Shown: in pieces, positions 39,165-52,400 of the stretch | Position numbering within the stretch: position 1 is the first letter of the stretch | Layout: every line of letters begins with the position of its first letter | Origin: Penium margaritaceum | Taxonomy: Eukaryota; Streptophyta; Zygnematophyceae; Desmidiales; Peniaceae | Direction of reading: 5' to 3' | Assembly: GCA_023375785.1 (NCBI GenBank) | Contig: SZWC01004673.1 | Location: 52,984-116,983, forward strand | DNA length: 64,000 nt | Notes under the pieces: model-generated | Told to the model about the DNA's origin: nothing | Database searches by the model: none | The model's input: only the letters and a program-made list of their open reading frames with translations | Translations under genes and position numbers: made by a program

Positions 39165-39587
39165 TGTAGGGTACGGACCATTTTTAAGATTAAAAGTCTT
39201 CTTGAAATGTTCACAGCATGTTTTGGGGTCTTGAGAATGGAGTATCCAGGAACCCTTCTCCCTAAAATAATATACGGGCTGGTCTGGAAAATACCTTAAG
39301 TGTGGATTTGGGGCAAGAATAGTGTCCCCATGGGGATTCCATCATGTCACTCCTCCTCCACCCCTTGAGTGCCGCTAGGGCCCTGTTTCCACGAGACTAG
39401 CCATGTGGAAGGATTAGGCTAGGATGCATGTTTTGACACCCGTGCCCTATGACGACCGTGTCAGTTTCGCCATGACACGTCTCAGCCAAAATGGCTGAGG
39501 CCGCCAGTCACTCGCTTTCTTTGAACTCACTAAGCTGAGGGCGTACGTTTTGGTCCGAAAGTTAGTTGCAAAATGGCCAGTGTTGTT
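39165..39587 (+). mobile_element. Candidate 3' LTR relic
   Basis: Starts TGTAGGGTACGGACC right after the polypurine tract and ends where the satellite resumes (about 39588), a length of about 420 bp, reasonable for an LTR. It contains a local inverted stretch around CAGCCAAAATGGCTGAGG at about 39482-39499. The right end cannot be fixed: possible CA ends occur at 39570 and 39578. No matching second LTR, target-site duplication or coding domain is visible in the window, so this may be a solo or truncated LTR. Confidence 0.4.
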
Positions 39588-42500
39588 ATATGGTGCTTTG
39601 GTCACACTTGTATGTGTCTCTGATGCTTTAGTCACATAATCACTTTTTCAATGGTTCTTTGGTCACAATCTAAATGTGTCTATGGTGCTTAGGTCACATT
39701 GTCTATGTTTCAATGATATGTTTGTCACACGTTCACTGTATCTATGGTACTTACGTCACATTATCACTGTTTCAATGGTGCTTTGGTCACAATTTTACTG
39801 TGTTGATGGTGCTGAAGTCACAATATCACTATTTCAATGGTGCTATGGTCACACTTTCAATGTTTCAATGATTGCTTAGATCACATTATCACTGTTTCAA
39901 TGGTGCTTTGGTCATACTTAAACTGTGTATATGGTGCTTAGGTAACATTATCATTGTTTCAATGGGGCTTTGGTCACAATTTCACTGCTGCTATGGTGTG
40001 TTGGTCACATTGTAACTGTTTCAATGGTTCTTTGGTCACACTTTCACTGTGTCTATGGTGCTTTGGTCACATTATCACTTTTTTTATGTTGCTTCGATCA
40101 CACTTACACTATGTCTGTGGTGCTTAGGTCACATTATCACTGCTTCAATGGTGCTTTGGTCAGACTTTCACTGTCTTTACGGTGCTAAGGTGGCATTATC
40201 GCTGTTTCAATGGTGCTCTTGTCACACGTTCACTGTGTATATGGTACTTTGGTCATATCATCACTGTTTCAATGATGCTTTGGGTACACTTTCACTATAT
40301 CTATGGTGCTTTGGTCACATTATTATTGTGGCTATGGTGCTCTGGTCACACATTACTGTGTCTATGGTGCTTAGGTTACATAATCACTGTTTCAATGGTG
40401 CTTTGGTCATAATTCTACTGTGTCTATGGTACTTTGGACACATTATCACAATTTCAATGGTGCTTTGGTCACACATTCACTGTGTCTATGGTGCTGAGGT
40501 CACATTATGACCGTTTCAATGGCGATTTGGTCACACTTTCTCTGCGTCTATCGTGCGTAGGTCATGTTATCTTTGTTTAAATGAGGCTTTGGTCACACTT
40601 TCACTTTGTCTATGGTGCTTTGTTCACATTTTCATTGTTTCAATGGTGCGTTGGTCACACTTTCACGGTGTCTCGGCTGTTATGGACACATTATCATTGT
40701 TTGAATGGTGGTTTGGTCACACGTTCAGTGTGTCTATGGTGCTTTATTGACACTGTACCTGTTTTAATGGTGCTTTGGACACGCTTCCACTATCTCTATT
40801 GTGTTTAGGTCACGATATCACTCTTTCAGTGGTGCTTTGGTCACATTTTGAGTGTGTCTATGTTGCTTAGGTGACATTGTTAGTGTTTGAATGAAGCCTT
40901 GGTCACACTATCAGTGTGTCCATAGTGTGTTGGTCACATTATCACAGTTTCAGTGGTGCTTTGGTCACACTTTCACTGTCTTTGTGTTTCTATGGTCACA
41001 GTATCATTGTTTGAATGGTTCTTTTGTAACCATTTCATGTTGTATAGGGCGCTTATGTCACATTATCACAGTTTCAATGATGCGTTTGGTCACACGCTCA
41101 ATGTGTATATGGTGCTTAGATCACAGTATAATTGTTTCAATGGTGCTTTGGTAAAACTTTCACTATGTCTATGGTGCTTATGTCACATCATCATCGCTTC
41201 AATGGTGCTTTGGTCACACTTTCACTGTATCTTTGGTTTTTAGGTCACATTATCACTGTTGGAATGGTGCTTAGGTCACACTGTCACTGTGTCTATGGTG
41301 CTAATGTCACATTAACACTATTTCAATTGTGATTTGGTCACACTTTCACTTTGTCTATGGTTTTTTGGTCACTTTGTCACTGTTTCAATGGTAACTGGTC
41401 ACATGTTCAGTGTATATATGGTGCTTTGGTCACATTATCCGATTTTCAATGGTGCTTTGGTCACACTTAAAATGTTTCAATGGTGTTTTGATCCCGTTAT
41501 CACTATTTCAATGGTGCTTTCGTCACAGTGTAACTGTGTCTATGGTGCTTAGGACATATTTTCATTAGTTCTACGGTGCTTTGATGACACTTTCAATGTG
41601 TCTATAGTGCTTAGGTCACATGACCACTATTTCAATGGTGCGTTGGACACACATTCACTATGTCTACGGTGCTTAGGTCACAATATCACTGTTTCAATGG
41701 TGCTATGGTCACACTTTCAATGTGTCCATGGTATGTAGATTACATTATCACTGTTTCAACAGTGCTTTAGTCAAAATTTTACTATTTATATGGTGCTTAG
41801 ATCACATCATCACTGTTTCAATGGTGCTCTTGTTACACTTTTAGTGTGTCAATAGTGCTAAGGTCACAGTATCACTCCTTCAATAGTGCCTTTGTCACAA
41901 TTTCACTGTGTCTATGGTTCTTAGGTCACATTCGTACTGTATAGATGGAGCTTTGGTCACAAGATTCCTATTTGTATGCTTCTTTGGTCACATTACAACT
42001 CTTTCAATCGTGCTTTGGTCAAAAGTTCACTTTGTCTACGGTGCTGAAGTCACATTACCACTGTTTCAATTTTACATCGGTCACACTTTCACTGTGTATA
42101 TTGTGCTTGTGTTGCATTATAAAGGTTTCAATGGTGCTTTCATCACAAATTCATGTGGCTCTGGTGTTTTGGTCAATTTACCACTGTTTCAATGGTGCTT
42201 TGGTCACACGTTCACCGTGTCTATGGTGCTTAGGTCTCATTATCACTTTTTCAATGGTCTGCTTTGGTCAAATTTTCACTGTGTCTATGTTGCTTTGGTG
42301 ACATTATCACAGTTTTAGTGGTGGATTGGTCAAACTATCACTGTGTCTCTTGTGCTTTGGTCATGTTATCACTGTTGCAATGGTGCTTTGGTCATACTTT
42401 CATTGTGTCTATTGTACTTTGGTCACATTGTCACTTTTTCAACGCTGCTTTGGTCACACTTACACTGTTTCTATAGTACTTAGGTCAAATAAACAATGTT

Positions 42501-45500
42501 TCAATGGTGCTTTGGTCACACTTTCTCTGTATTTATAGTGCTTAGGTCAAGTTATCACTGTTTCAATGGTGCTTTGGTCACACTTTCACTATGTTTGTGT
42601 TGCTAAGGTAACATTATCACTATCTCAATGGTGCTTTGGTCATACTTTCACTGTGTCTATGGTGGTTAGGTGACATAATTACTGTTTCAATGGCGCTTTG
42701 GTCACTGTTTCATTGTGTCTATGGTGCTTTGGTCACATAATCATTGTTTCAATAGTACTTTGGTCACAAATTAACTCTCCATGTTGCTTTGATCACATTA
42801 TCATTTTTTCATCTGTGCTCTGGTCACGCTTTCACTGTGTGTATGGTGCTTTGGTTATGTCATCAATGTTTCAATGGTGCATTGGTCACGTTATCACTGT
42901 TTCAATGGTGTTTTGGTCACATATTCTCTGCGTCTATGGTATTTAAGTCCCAATATCACTGTTTCAATGGTGCTATGGTCAACCTGTCAGTGGTCTATTG
43001 TGCTTCACTCACATTATCAACGGTTCAATTGTGCTTTGGATTCACGTTCCCTATGTCACATTATCATTGTTTTAATGGTGCTTTGGTCACACGTTCTCTG
43101 CGTTTATGGTGCTTTGGTCATACTATAAGTGTTTCAATGGTGCTTTGGTCAAACGTTTACTATGTCTATGGTGCTTTTGTTTCATTACCACATTTTCAAT
43201 GGTGCTTTAATCACACCTTCACTGCGTCTATAGTTCTTAGGTCACATAATCATTGTTTCAACAGTGCTTTGGTCACACGTTCACTTTGATGATGGTGCTT
43301 GGGTCACATGAGTAGTTTTTAGATGGTGTTTTGGTCACACGTTTACTGTTGCTATGGTGCTTTGGTCACATGATCACTATTTCAATTGTGCTTTGGTCAC
43401 CCTTTCACTATGTATATGGTGCTTAGGTCACATTATCTTTGTTTCAATGGTTCTTAGGTCACATTTTTATGTGTCTATGGTTCTTTGGTCATATTGAAAC
43501 TTTTTTATGGTACTCTGGTCAAACTTTCATTGTGTCTATGGTACTTAGGTCTCATTATCACTGTTTCAATGGTGCTCTGATGACACCTTCATTGTGTGTA
43601 TGTTGCGTTGGTCACCTTAGCACTGTTTTAACAGTGTTTTGGTCACGCTTTCACTGTGTCTATGGTGCTTTGGTCACATTATCATTGTTTCAATGGTGCT
43701 TTGGTCACACTTACAGTGTGTTTATGCTTTCGGTCACATTATCAATGTTTCAACGTTGCTTTGGTCACACGTTTTTTTTCACTTATGGTGCTTTGGTCAC
43801 ATTATCACTGTTTCAATGCCGCTTTGGTCATAATTTGACTGTGCGTATATTGCTTAGGTCACATTATCACTGTTTCAATGGTGCTTTGGTCAAACGTTTA
43901 TGTGTCTGTAGTGCTTTGGTCACTTTATCACTCTTCAAATGGTCTTTTGGTCACACTCAAACATTATCACTCTTTAAAATGTGCTTTGGTCACACCTTCT
44001 CTAAGTATATGGTGCTTTGGTCACATTATTGCTATTTCAATGGTGCTTCGGTCACACTTTCATTGTGTCTATGGTAGTTAAGTCACATTATCGCTACTTC
44101 AATGGTCCTTTGGTCACACTTTCATTATGTCTATGGTGCTTAGGTGACATTATCACTGTTTCAATGTTGCTTTGGTCACACTTTCACTGTGTCTATAGTG
44201 CTTGGGTCACATTATCACTGTCTCTATGGTGCTTTAGTCACATGTTTACTGTGTCTATGGTTCTTAGGTCAAATCATCACTGTCCCAATGGTACTTTGGT
44301 CACAATTTCACTGTGTCTATGGTGCTCATGTTCCACTAATATTGTTTGAATGGTGCTTTGGTCACACTTTCACAGTGTCTATGGTGCCTTGGTCACATTA
44401 TGACTATTTCAATGGTGCTTTGGTCACACTTTTATTGTCTGTGGTGCTTTGCTCACATTATCACAATCTTAATGGTGCTTGGTCACACTTTCACTGTGTC
44501 TATGGTCCTTTGGTCACATTATCACTACTTCAATGGTACTTTGGTCACACCTTCACTGTGTCTATGGTGCTTAGGTCACATTATCACTGCTTCAATGGTG
44601 CTTTGGTCACATTTTCACTATGTCCATGGTGCTTTGATCGCATTATCACTGCGTTAATGGTGCTTTTGTCACACATTTACTGTTTTTTATAGTTTGTAGG
44701 TCCGATCATCACTATTTGAATGGTGCTTTGGTCACACTTTCACTTTGTATATAGTACTTAGGTCACATAATCATAGTTTCAACTATGCTTTGGTCACACC
44801 TTTACTGTTTCTTTGGTGCTTAGGTCACATTGTCACTGTCTCAATGGTGCTTTCATCACACTTTGACTGTGTCTATAGTGCTTAGATCCCATTATCACTG
44901 TTTGAATGGTGCTTTGGTCATACTTTCACTGTGTCTTTGGTGCTTTGGTCAGATTATCAATGTTTCAATGGTGCTTTGGTCACACGTTTACTGTATATGG
45001 TGCTTTGGTCGCATTATGACTTCTTCAATGGTGCTTTGGTAACATTTTCACTGTGTACATGGTGCTTTGGTCACGTTATGACCGTTCCAATGATGCTTTG
45101 GTTACACTTTCAGTATCTACGGTGCTTAGGTCACATTACCACCATTTCAATGGTACTTTGGTCACGCTTCTACTGTGTCTATGGTGCTTTGGTCACATTC
45201 TTACTGTTTCAATCTTACTTTGGTCACAAGTTAACTTTGTCTATTGTGCTTTAGGCACATTATCAGTACTTCAAGGGTGCTTTTGTCACCATTTCAGTGT
45301 GACTATGGTGCATTGGTTACATTTTCACAGTTTAAATGGTGCTTTGGTCACACGTTTACCATTTATATGGTGCTTTGGTCATGTTATCACTGTTTCTATG
45401 GCTCTTTGGTCACACTTGCACTGTGTCTATAAGGCTTAGGTGACATTCGCACTGTTTCAATTGTGTTTTGGTCACACTTTCACTTTTTTTATAGTGCTTA

Positions 45501-48500
45501 GGTCACATTATCACTGTTTGAATGCTGTTTTGGTCATACTTTCACTATGTCTATGGTGGTTTGGTCACATTCTCACTGTTTCAATGGTTCTTTGTTCACA
45601 ATTTCACTCCTTCTATGAAGCTTTGGTCACATTATCACTGTTTCAATGGTGCTTTGGTCATACGTTTATTGTTTCTATGGTGCTTTGGTCATATCATTAC
45701 TGTGCCAATGGTGCTTTGGTCACACTTTCAACGTGTCTATGGTGCTTTGGTCACAGTATCACTGTTTCAATGGTGCTTTGGTCACACTTTCAACATGTCT
45801 ATGGTGCTTAGGTCACATTATTAGTGTTTCAATGGTACTTTGGTCACACGTTTATGTGTCCATGGTACTTTGGTCAAATTCTCACAACGTCATTGGTGCT
45901 TTGGTTACACTTTCAATGTGTTTATGGTGTTTAGGTCACATAGCCACTGTTTTAGTGGTACATTGGTAACACCTTCATTTTGTCTATGGTTCTTTGGTCA
46001 CATTATCATTGTTTCAATGATGCTCTGGTCACGTTTACACATTGCCTATGGTACTTTGGTCAGGTTATCACCGTTTCAATGGTGCTTTGGTCAACCTTTC
46101 ACCATGTATATAGTGCTTTTGTCACATTATTGCTGTTTCAATTGTGCTTTGCTCACACATTCACAATGTTTTTATTTTTTCTTTGGTCACACCATCACTG
46201 TTTCCATGATTATTTGGTCATACTTTCACAGTATCTTTGGTCCTTTGGTTATATTTTCATTGTTTCAATGGTGCTTTTGTCATACATTTACCGTGTCTAT
46301 GGTGATTTGGTCATACTATCCCTATTTCAATGGTGCTTTGGTCACCCTTTCACGGTGTCTATACTGCTTAGGTCACATTATCACTATTTCAATGGTACTT
46401 TGGTCAAACTTTCTCCGTGTCTATAGTGCTTAGGTTGCACTTTAACTGTTTCAATGGTACTTTGGTCACACTTTCACTTTGTCTATGGTGCTTAGGTAAT
46501 AACAAAAACTATTTTAATGGTGCTTTGGTCATACTTTCATTTTCTATGGTGCTTTGGTCATTATTACTATTTCAATGGTGCTTTGGTTACAATTTCACTA
46601 TGTCTACGGTGCTTAGGTAACATTATCAATGTTTCAATGGTGCTTTGGTAACAGTTGTACTGTGTGTATGGTGCTTTGGTCACATTCTCACAGTTTCAAT
46701 GATGCTTCACTCACACTTTCACTTTGTCTATGGTGCTTTGGTCACATTGCCAATGTTTCAATGGCTCTTTGGTCACACTTGCACTGTTTCTATGGTGCTT
46801 TGGTTATAAAATCACTGTTTCAGTGGTGCTTTGCGCACACTTTTATTTTGACCTTGGTGCTTTGATCAAATAATTACTGTTTCAATGGTGATTTGGTCAC
46901 ACTTTCACTGTGTCTATGATGCGTATGTCACGTCATCACACTTTTTATGGTGCTGTGGTCACACTTTCACGGTGTCTGTGGTGCGTTGGTTACATTTTCA
47001 CTGTTCCAATGGTGCTCTGGTCATGCGTTTACCGTGTCTATGGTGCTTTGGTCATATTATCACTATTTTAATGGTGATGTGGTGACACTTTTACTGTGTC
47101 TACAATGCTTAGGTCACATTATCACTGTTTCAATGGTGCGTTGGTCACACTTTCACTGTGTTTATAGTGCGTAGGTCACATTATCATAGTTTCAATGGTG
47201 CTTTGGTCACATTTTCACCGTGTCTATGGTGCCTTGGACACATTTTCACTCTTTCAATGCTGCTTTGGTCACACTTTTATTGTCTGTGGTGCTTTGGTCA
47301 CAATATCACTATTTTAATGGTGCTTTGGCCACACTTTCACTGTGTATAGGGTGCTTTGGTCACATTATGATTGTTTCAACTGTGCTTTAGTCACACCTTC
47401 ACTATGTCTATGCTGCTTTGGTCACATTATCACTGTTTCAATGGTACTTTGGTCACACCTTCAATGTGTCTATGGTACTTAGGTCACATTATCACTGCTT
47501 CAATGGTGCTTTGATCACACTTACACTATGTCTTTGGTGCTTATGTGACATTATCACAGTTCTAATGGTGCTTTTGTCACACTTTTTCTATTTTGTATAG
47601 TTCTTAGGTCAGAATGTAATTGTTTCAATGGTTCTTTGGTCAAAATTTCAATGTTTCTAAAGTAATTAGGTCACATTATCATTGTTTCAATGGTGCTTGG
47701 GTCACACGTTTACTGTGTATATGGTGCTTAGGTCACATTATGCCTGTCTCAATGGTGCTTTGGTCACACTTTCACTGTGTCTATAGTGCTTAGATCCCAC
47801 TATCACTGTTCGAATGGTGCTTTGGTTATACTTTCACTATGTCTATGATGCTTTTGTCACATAATCAATGTTTCAATGGTTCATTGGTCACACGTTTACT
47901 ATCTATGGTGCTTTGGTCACGTGATCGTCATTTCAATGGTGCTTTGGTCAGACTTACACTGTGTATATGGTGCTTTGGTCACATTATGACCGTTTCAGTG
48001 GTGCTTTGATTACACAATCACTGTGTCCGTTGTGCTTAGGTCACGTTATCATCGTTTCAATGGTACTTTGGTCATGATTCTACCGTGTCTATGGTGCTTT
48101 GGTCATATTCTCACTGTTTTAATAGTACTTTGGTCACACGTTCACTCTGTCTATGGGGCTTTGGTCACATTGTCACTGTTTCAAGGGTGCCTTGGTCACA
48201 CTTTCACTGTGACTATGGTGCTTAGGTCACATTATCGCTGTTTCAATGATGCTTAGGTCATGCGTTTACCATTTCTATGGTGCTTTGGTCATACAATCAC
48301 TATTTCTATGGTGCCATAGTCACACTTGCACTGTGTCTCTAGGGCGTAGGTCAGTGTTTCACTGTTTCAATGGTGTTTTGGTCACACTTTTGCCGTGTCT
48401 ATAGTGCTTAGGTCACACTATAACTGTTTCAATGATGCTTTGGTCATAATTTCACTATGTCTATGGTGCTTAGGTCACATTCTCACTGTTTTAATGGCGC

Positions 48501-49440
48501 TTCATTTACACTCACTCTGTCTATGGTGCTTTGGTCATGTTATCACTGTTTCAAGGCTGCTTTAGTCACACGTTCACTGTGTGTATGGTGCTTTGGTTAA
48601 ATAATCACTGTTTCAATGGTGATTTGGTCACACTTTCACTGTGTCTATAGTGCGTATGTCACGTGATCACTCTTTCAATGGGGCTTTGGTCACACTTTTA
48701 CTGTTTCTATGGTGTTTTGGTCTCATTATCACTGTTTCAATGGTGCTATGGTCACTTTTTTAAGTGTCTATTTTACAGTAGTCATATTCTCACAACTTCA
48801 TTGGTGCTTTGGTTACAATTTCAATGTGTCTATGGTTTTTAGGTCACATAATCACTGTTTTAGTTGTACACTGGTCACACCTTTACTGTGTCTATGGTGC
48901 TTTGGTCATATCATTACTGTTTCAATGGTTCTTTGGTGACACTTTCACTGTGTCTATTGTGCTTACGTCACATGATCACTGTTACAATGGTGCTTTGGTC
49001 ACACTTTCATTGTCTATGATGCATTGGTCATACTATTACTAATTATATGATACTTTGGTCACACTATCACTCTGTCTATGGTGCTTATGTCACATTCTCA
49101 CTTTTCAAATGGTGTTTTGGTCACACTTCAACTGTGTCTATGGTACTTTGGTCACATTTTCACTGTTTCAATGGTGCTTCGCTCACACTTTCACATTGTC
49201 TATGATGATTTGTTCACATAATCACTGTTTCAATGGCGCTTTGGTCACACTTTCACCGTGTCTTTAGTGCTTTGGTTATAAAATCACCGTTTCAATGGTG
49301 CTTCGGTCACTGTATTTTTTTTGTCTTTGGTGCTTTGGTCAAATAATCACTGTTTCAATGATGCTTTGGTCACACTTTCACTCTTTTGTAGTGCTTAGGT
49401 CACATCATCTCTCTTTTAATGGTGCTTTGGTCACACATTT
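39588..49440 (+). repeat. Satellite block 3, 31/62-bp dimeric repeat
   Basis: About 9.9 kb, same dimeric satellite, resuming at ATATGGTGCTTTGG. Its variant order follows block 2 with offsets drifting from about 18,987 bp (at 41991) to about 20,110 bp (at 46802) and 20,427 bp (at 47658). Block 3 therefore gained roughly 1.4 kb, about 23 dimers, relative to block 2. It ends at TCACACATTT, where the array polarity reverses. Confidence 0.97.
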
Positions 49441-49464
49441 AAGTGATAATGTGAACTAAGCACC
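49421..49464. other. Polarity-inversion junction of the satellite
   Basis: GGTGCTTTGGTCACA (49421-49435) faces TGTGAACTAAGCACC (49450-49464): a 15-bp inverted pair with two mismatches around a 14-nt centre. There is no spacer of other sequence, so the + array passes straight into the - array within less than one half-unit. Confidence 0.9.
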
Positions 49465-52400
49465 ATAGACACAGTGTAAGTGTGACCAAAGCACCATTTA
49501 AATAGTGAGAATGTGACCTAAGCACCAAAGACACAGTGTAAGTGTGACCAAAGCATGATCATGTAACAGTGATCATGTGACGTAAGCACCATTTAAGCAG
49601 TGATAATGTGACCTAAGCACCAAAGACACAGTGATAATGTGACCAAAGCACCATTGAATCAGTGATTACTTGACCTAAGGACCATAGATATAGTAAACGT
49701 GTAACCAATGCACCATTGAAACAGTGATAGTGTGACCAAAGCATGATAAACATTGTGAAGTTGTGAGTAAAGCACCATTGAATTATTGATAATGTGACCT
49801 AAGCACCATAGACACATTGAACGTTTGACAAAAACACAATTGAAACACTTATAATGCAATCAAAGCACCATGGACACATACAACTGTGAACAAAGCACCA
49901 TAAAAACAGTGATAATTTGACATAAGCACTTTAGATAAAGTGAAAGTGTGACCAAAGTAGCATTGAAATGGTGATAATGTGATAAAAGCATCAAAGACAT
50001 AGTGAAAGTGGGTCTAAAACACCAGTGAGACATTGATAATGTGACCAAGGCACCAAAGATACAGTGAACGTGTGACCAATGAACCATTGAAACAGTGATT
50101 ATGTGAGCAAAGCAGCATAGACACAATTAACCTGTGATCAAAGCAGCTTTTAAACAATGCGAATGTGACCTACGCACTATAAACAAAGTTGAAGTGTGTC
50201 CAAACCAACATTGAAACACTGATTACATGACCAAAGCACCATAGATACATAAAAGTGTGACCAAGGCACCAATGATACAGTGATAATGTGACCTAAGCAC
50301 CATAGACAAAGTGAACATGTGACCAAACCACCATTGAAACAGCGATGATGTGACCTAAGGACAATAGACACAGTGAAAGTGAGACAAAAGCATCATTGAA
50401 ACAGCTACAATGTGACCAAAGCACCCTAGAAACAGAGAAAGCGTGACCAAAGCACAACTGAAAAGTGATAATGTGAGCTAAACACCATAAACAAAGTGAA
50501 AGTGTGACAAAGGTGCCATCGAAATAGTGACAATGTGACCAAAGCACAATAGGCACAGAAACGTGTGACCAAAGCACCATTGAAACAGTGAAAGTGTGAC
50601 CTAAGCACTATAGACACAGGGTACGTGTGACCACATCACCGTCAAAACAATGATAATGTGATCAAAGCACCGTAAACACTGTGAAAGTGTTGCCAAACAA
50701 CCATTGAAACTGTGATAATGAGATTACAGTACAATAGACACAGTAAAAGTGTTACCAAAGCACCATTGAAACTGTGATAATGTGACCAAAGCACCATAGA
50801 CACGGTGAAACATGTGACCTAAGCACCATCGAAACAGTGATTACGCGACCAAAACACATCAGACACATAAAATCGTGACCAAATCACCATTCAAACAGTG
50901 ATAATATGACATAGGCACCATAGACACAGTGAAATTGTGACCAAAGAAGCATTGAAACAGTGATAATGAGACCAAATCATCATATAAATAGTTAAAGTGT
51001 GACCAAAGCACCACTAAAACAGTAATAATGTGCCCTACATACTATAGACACAGTGAAGGTGTGACCAAAGCACCATTGAAAAAGTGATAGTGTGACCTAA
51101 GCACCATATACATAGTGAAAATATGACCAAAGCACCATTGAACCAGTGATAATGTGACACTAGCAACATAGACACAATAAACGTGTGGCCAAAGCACCAT
51201 TGAAACAGTGATAATGTGACCTAAGAATCGTAGACACAGTGAAAGTATGAGCAAAGCACCATTAAAGTAGTGATAACGTTGCAACATCACCATAGACACA
51301 GTGGATGTGTGACCAAAGCACCATTAGAACAGTGATAATCTGAAAAATCCACCATAGACATGATGAAAATGTAACCAAAGCACCATTGAAATGGTGATAA
51401 TGTGACCAAACCACCATAGACATAGTGAAAGTGTGACCAAAGCACCATTGAAACATTCATAATGTGACCTAAGCACCATATACAGAGTGAAAGTGGGAGA
51501 AAGGCACCATTGAAACTGTGATCATGTATACAAAGAACCATAGACACAGTGAAAGTGTGAACAACGCACCATTGAAATAGTGAAAAAGAGACCTAAGGAC
51601 CATAGACACTGAAATTATGACCAACACATCATTCAACCAATGATAATGTGAAAAATGTAGCATAGACACAGTGAAAGAGTGACCACAGCACCATTAAAAT
51701 AGTTTAAAAGAGACCTATGCACCATAGACACAGTGGAAATATGACCTAAGCACCATCGAAACAATGATAGTGGGACCAAAGCACCATAGACATAGTGAAA
51801 TTGTGACCAAATCACCATGGAAAGAGTGGTAATGGAACCTAATTCCATAGACACAGTTAAATCGTGACCAAAGCAACATTGAAACAATAATGATGTGACC
51901 TAAAAACAATAGACACCGTGGAAGTGGGACCAAAACACCATTGAATCATTGATAATGTGACCAGAGCACCATAGCCACAGTGGAAGAGTGGCCAAAACAC
52001 CATTGAAACAATCATAATGTGACCTACACACCATAGACACAGTGAAAGTGTAACCAAAGCCCCATTGAAACAGTGATAATGTGACCTAAGCAGCAAAGAC
52101 ACGATCAAAGTGTGATAAAACCATCATAAAAACGGTGATAGTATGACATAAGCACTATAAACACAATGAATGTGTGACCAACGCACTATTGAAATTGTGA
52201 TAATGTGACAAAAGCACCACAAACATAATTAAAGAATGACCAAAATACCATTGAAACAATGGTAATGTCACCAAAGCATTATAGACATAGTCAAAGTGTG
52301 ACCAAAGTACCTTCAAAACAGTGATCATATGACACAAGCACTATAGATAAAGTGAAAGCAGGACAAAAGGAGCATTGAAACAGTGATGGTTTGACCTAAG

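Noticed and set aside
38798-39214. 138-codon - strand open frame near the polypurine tract
   Set aside because: No domain, low-complexity start opposite the G-rich tract, and the + strand has a better explanation as the end of an LTR element.
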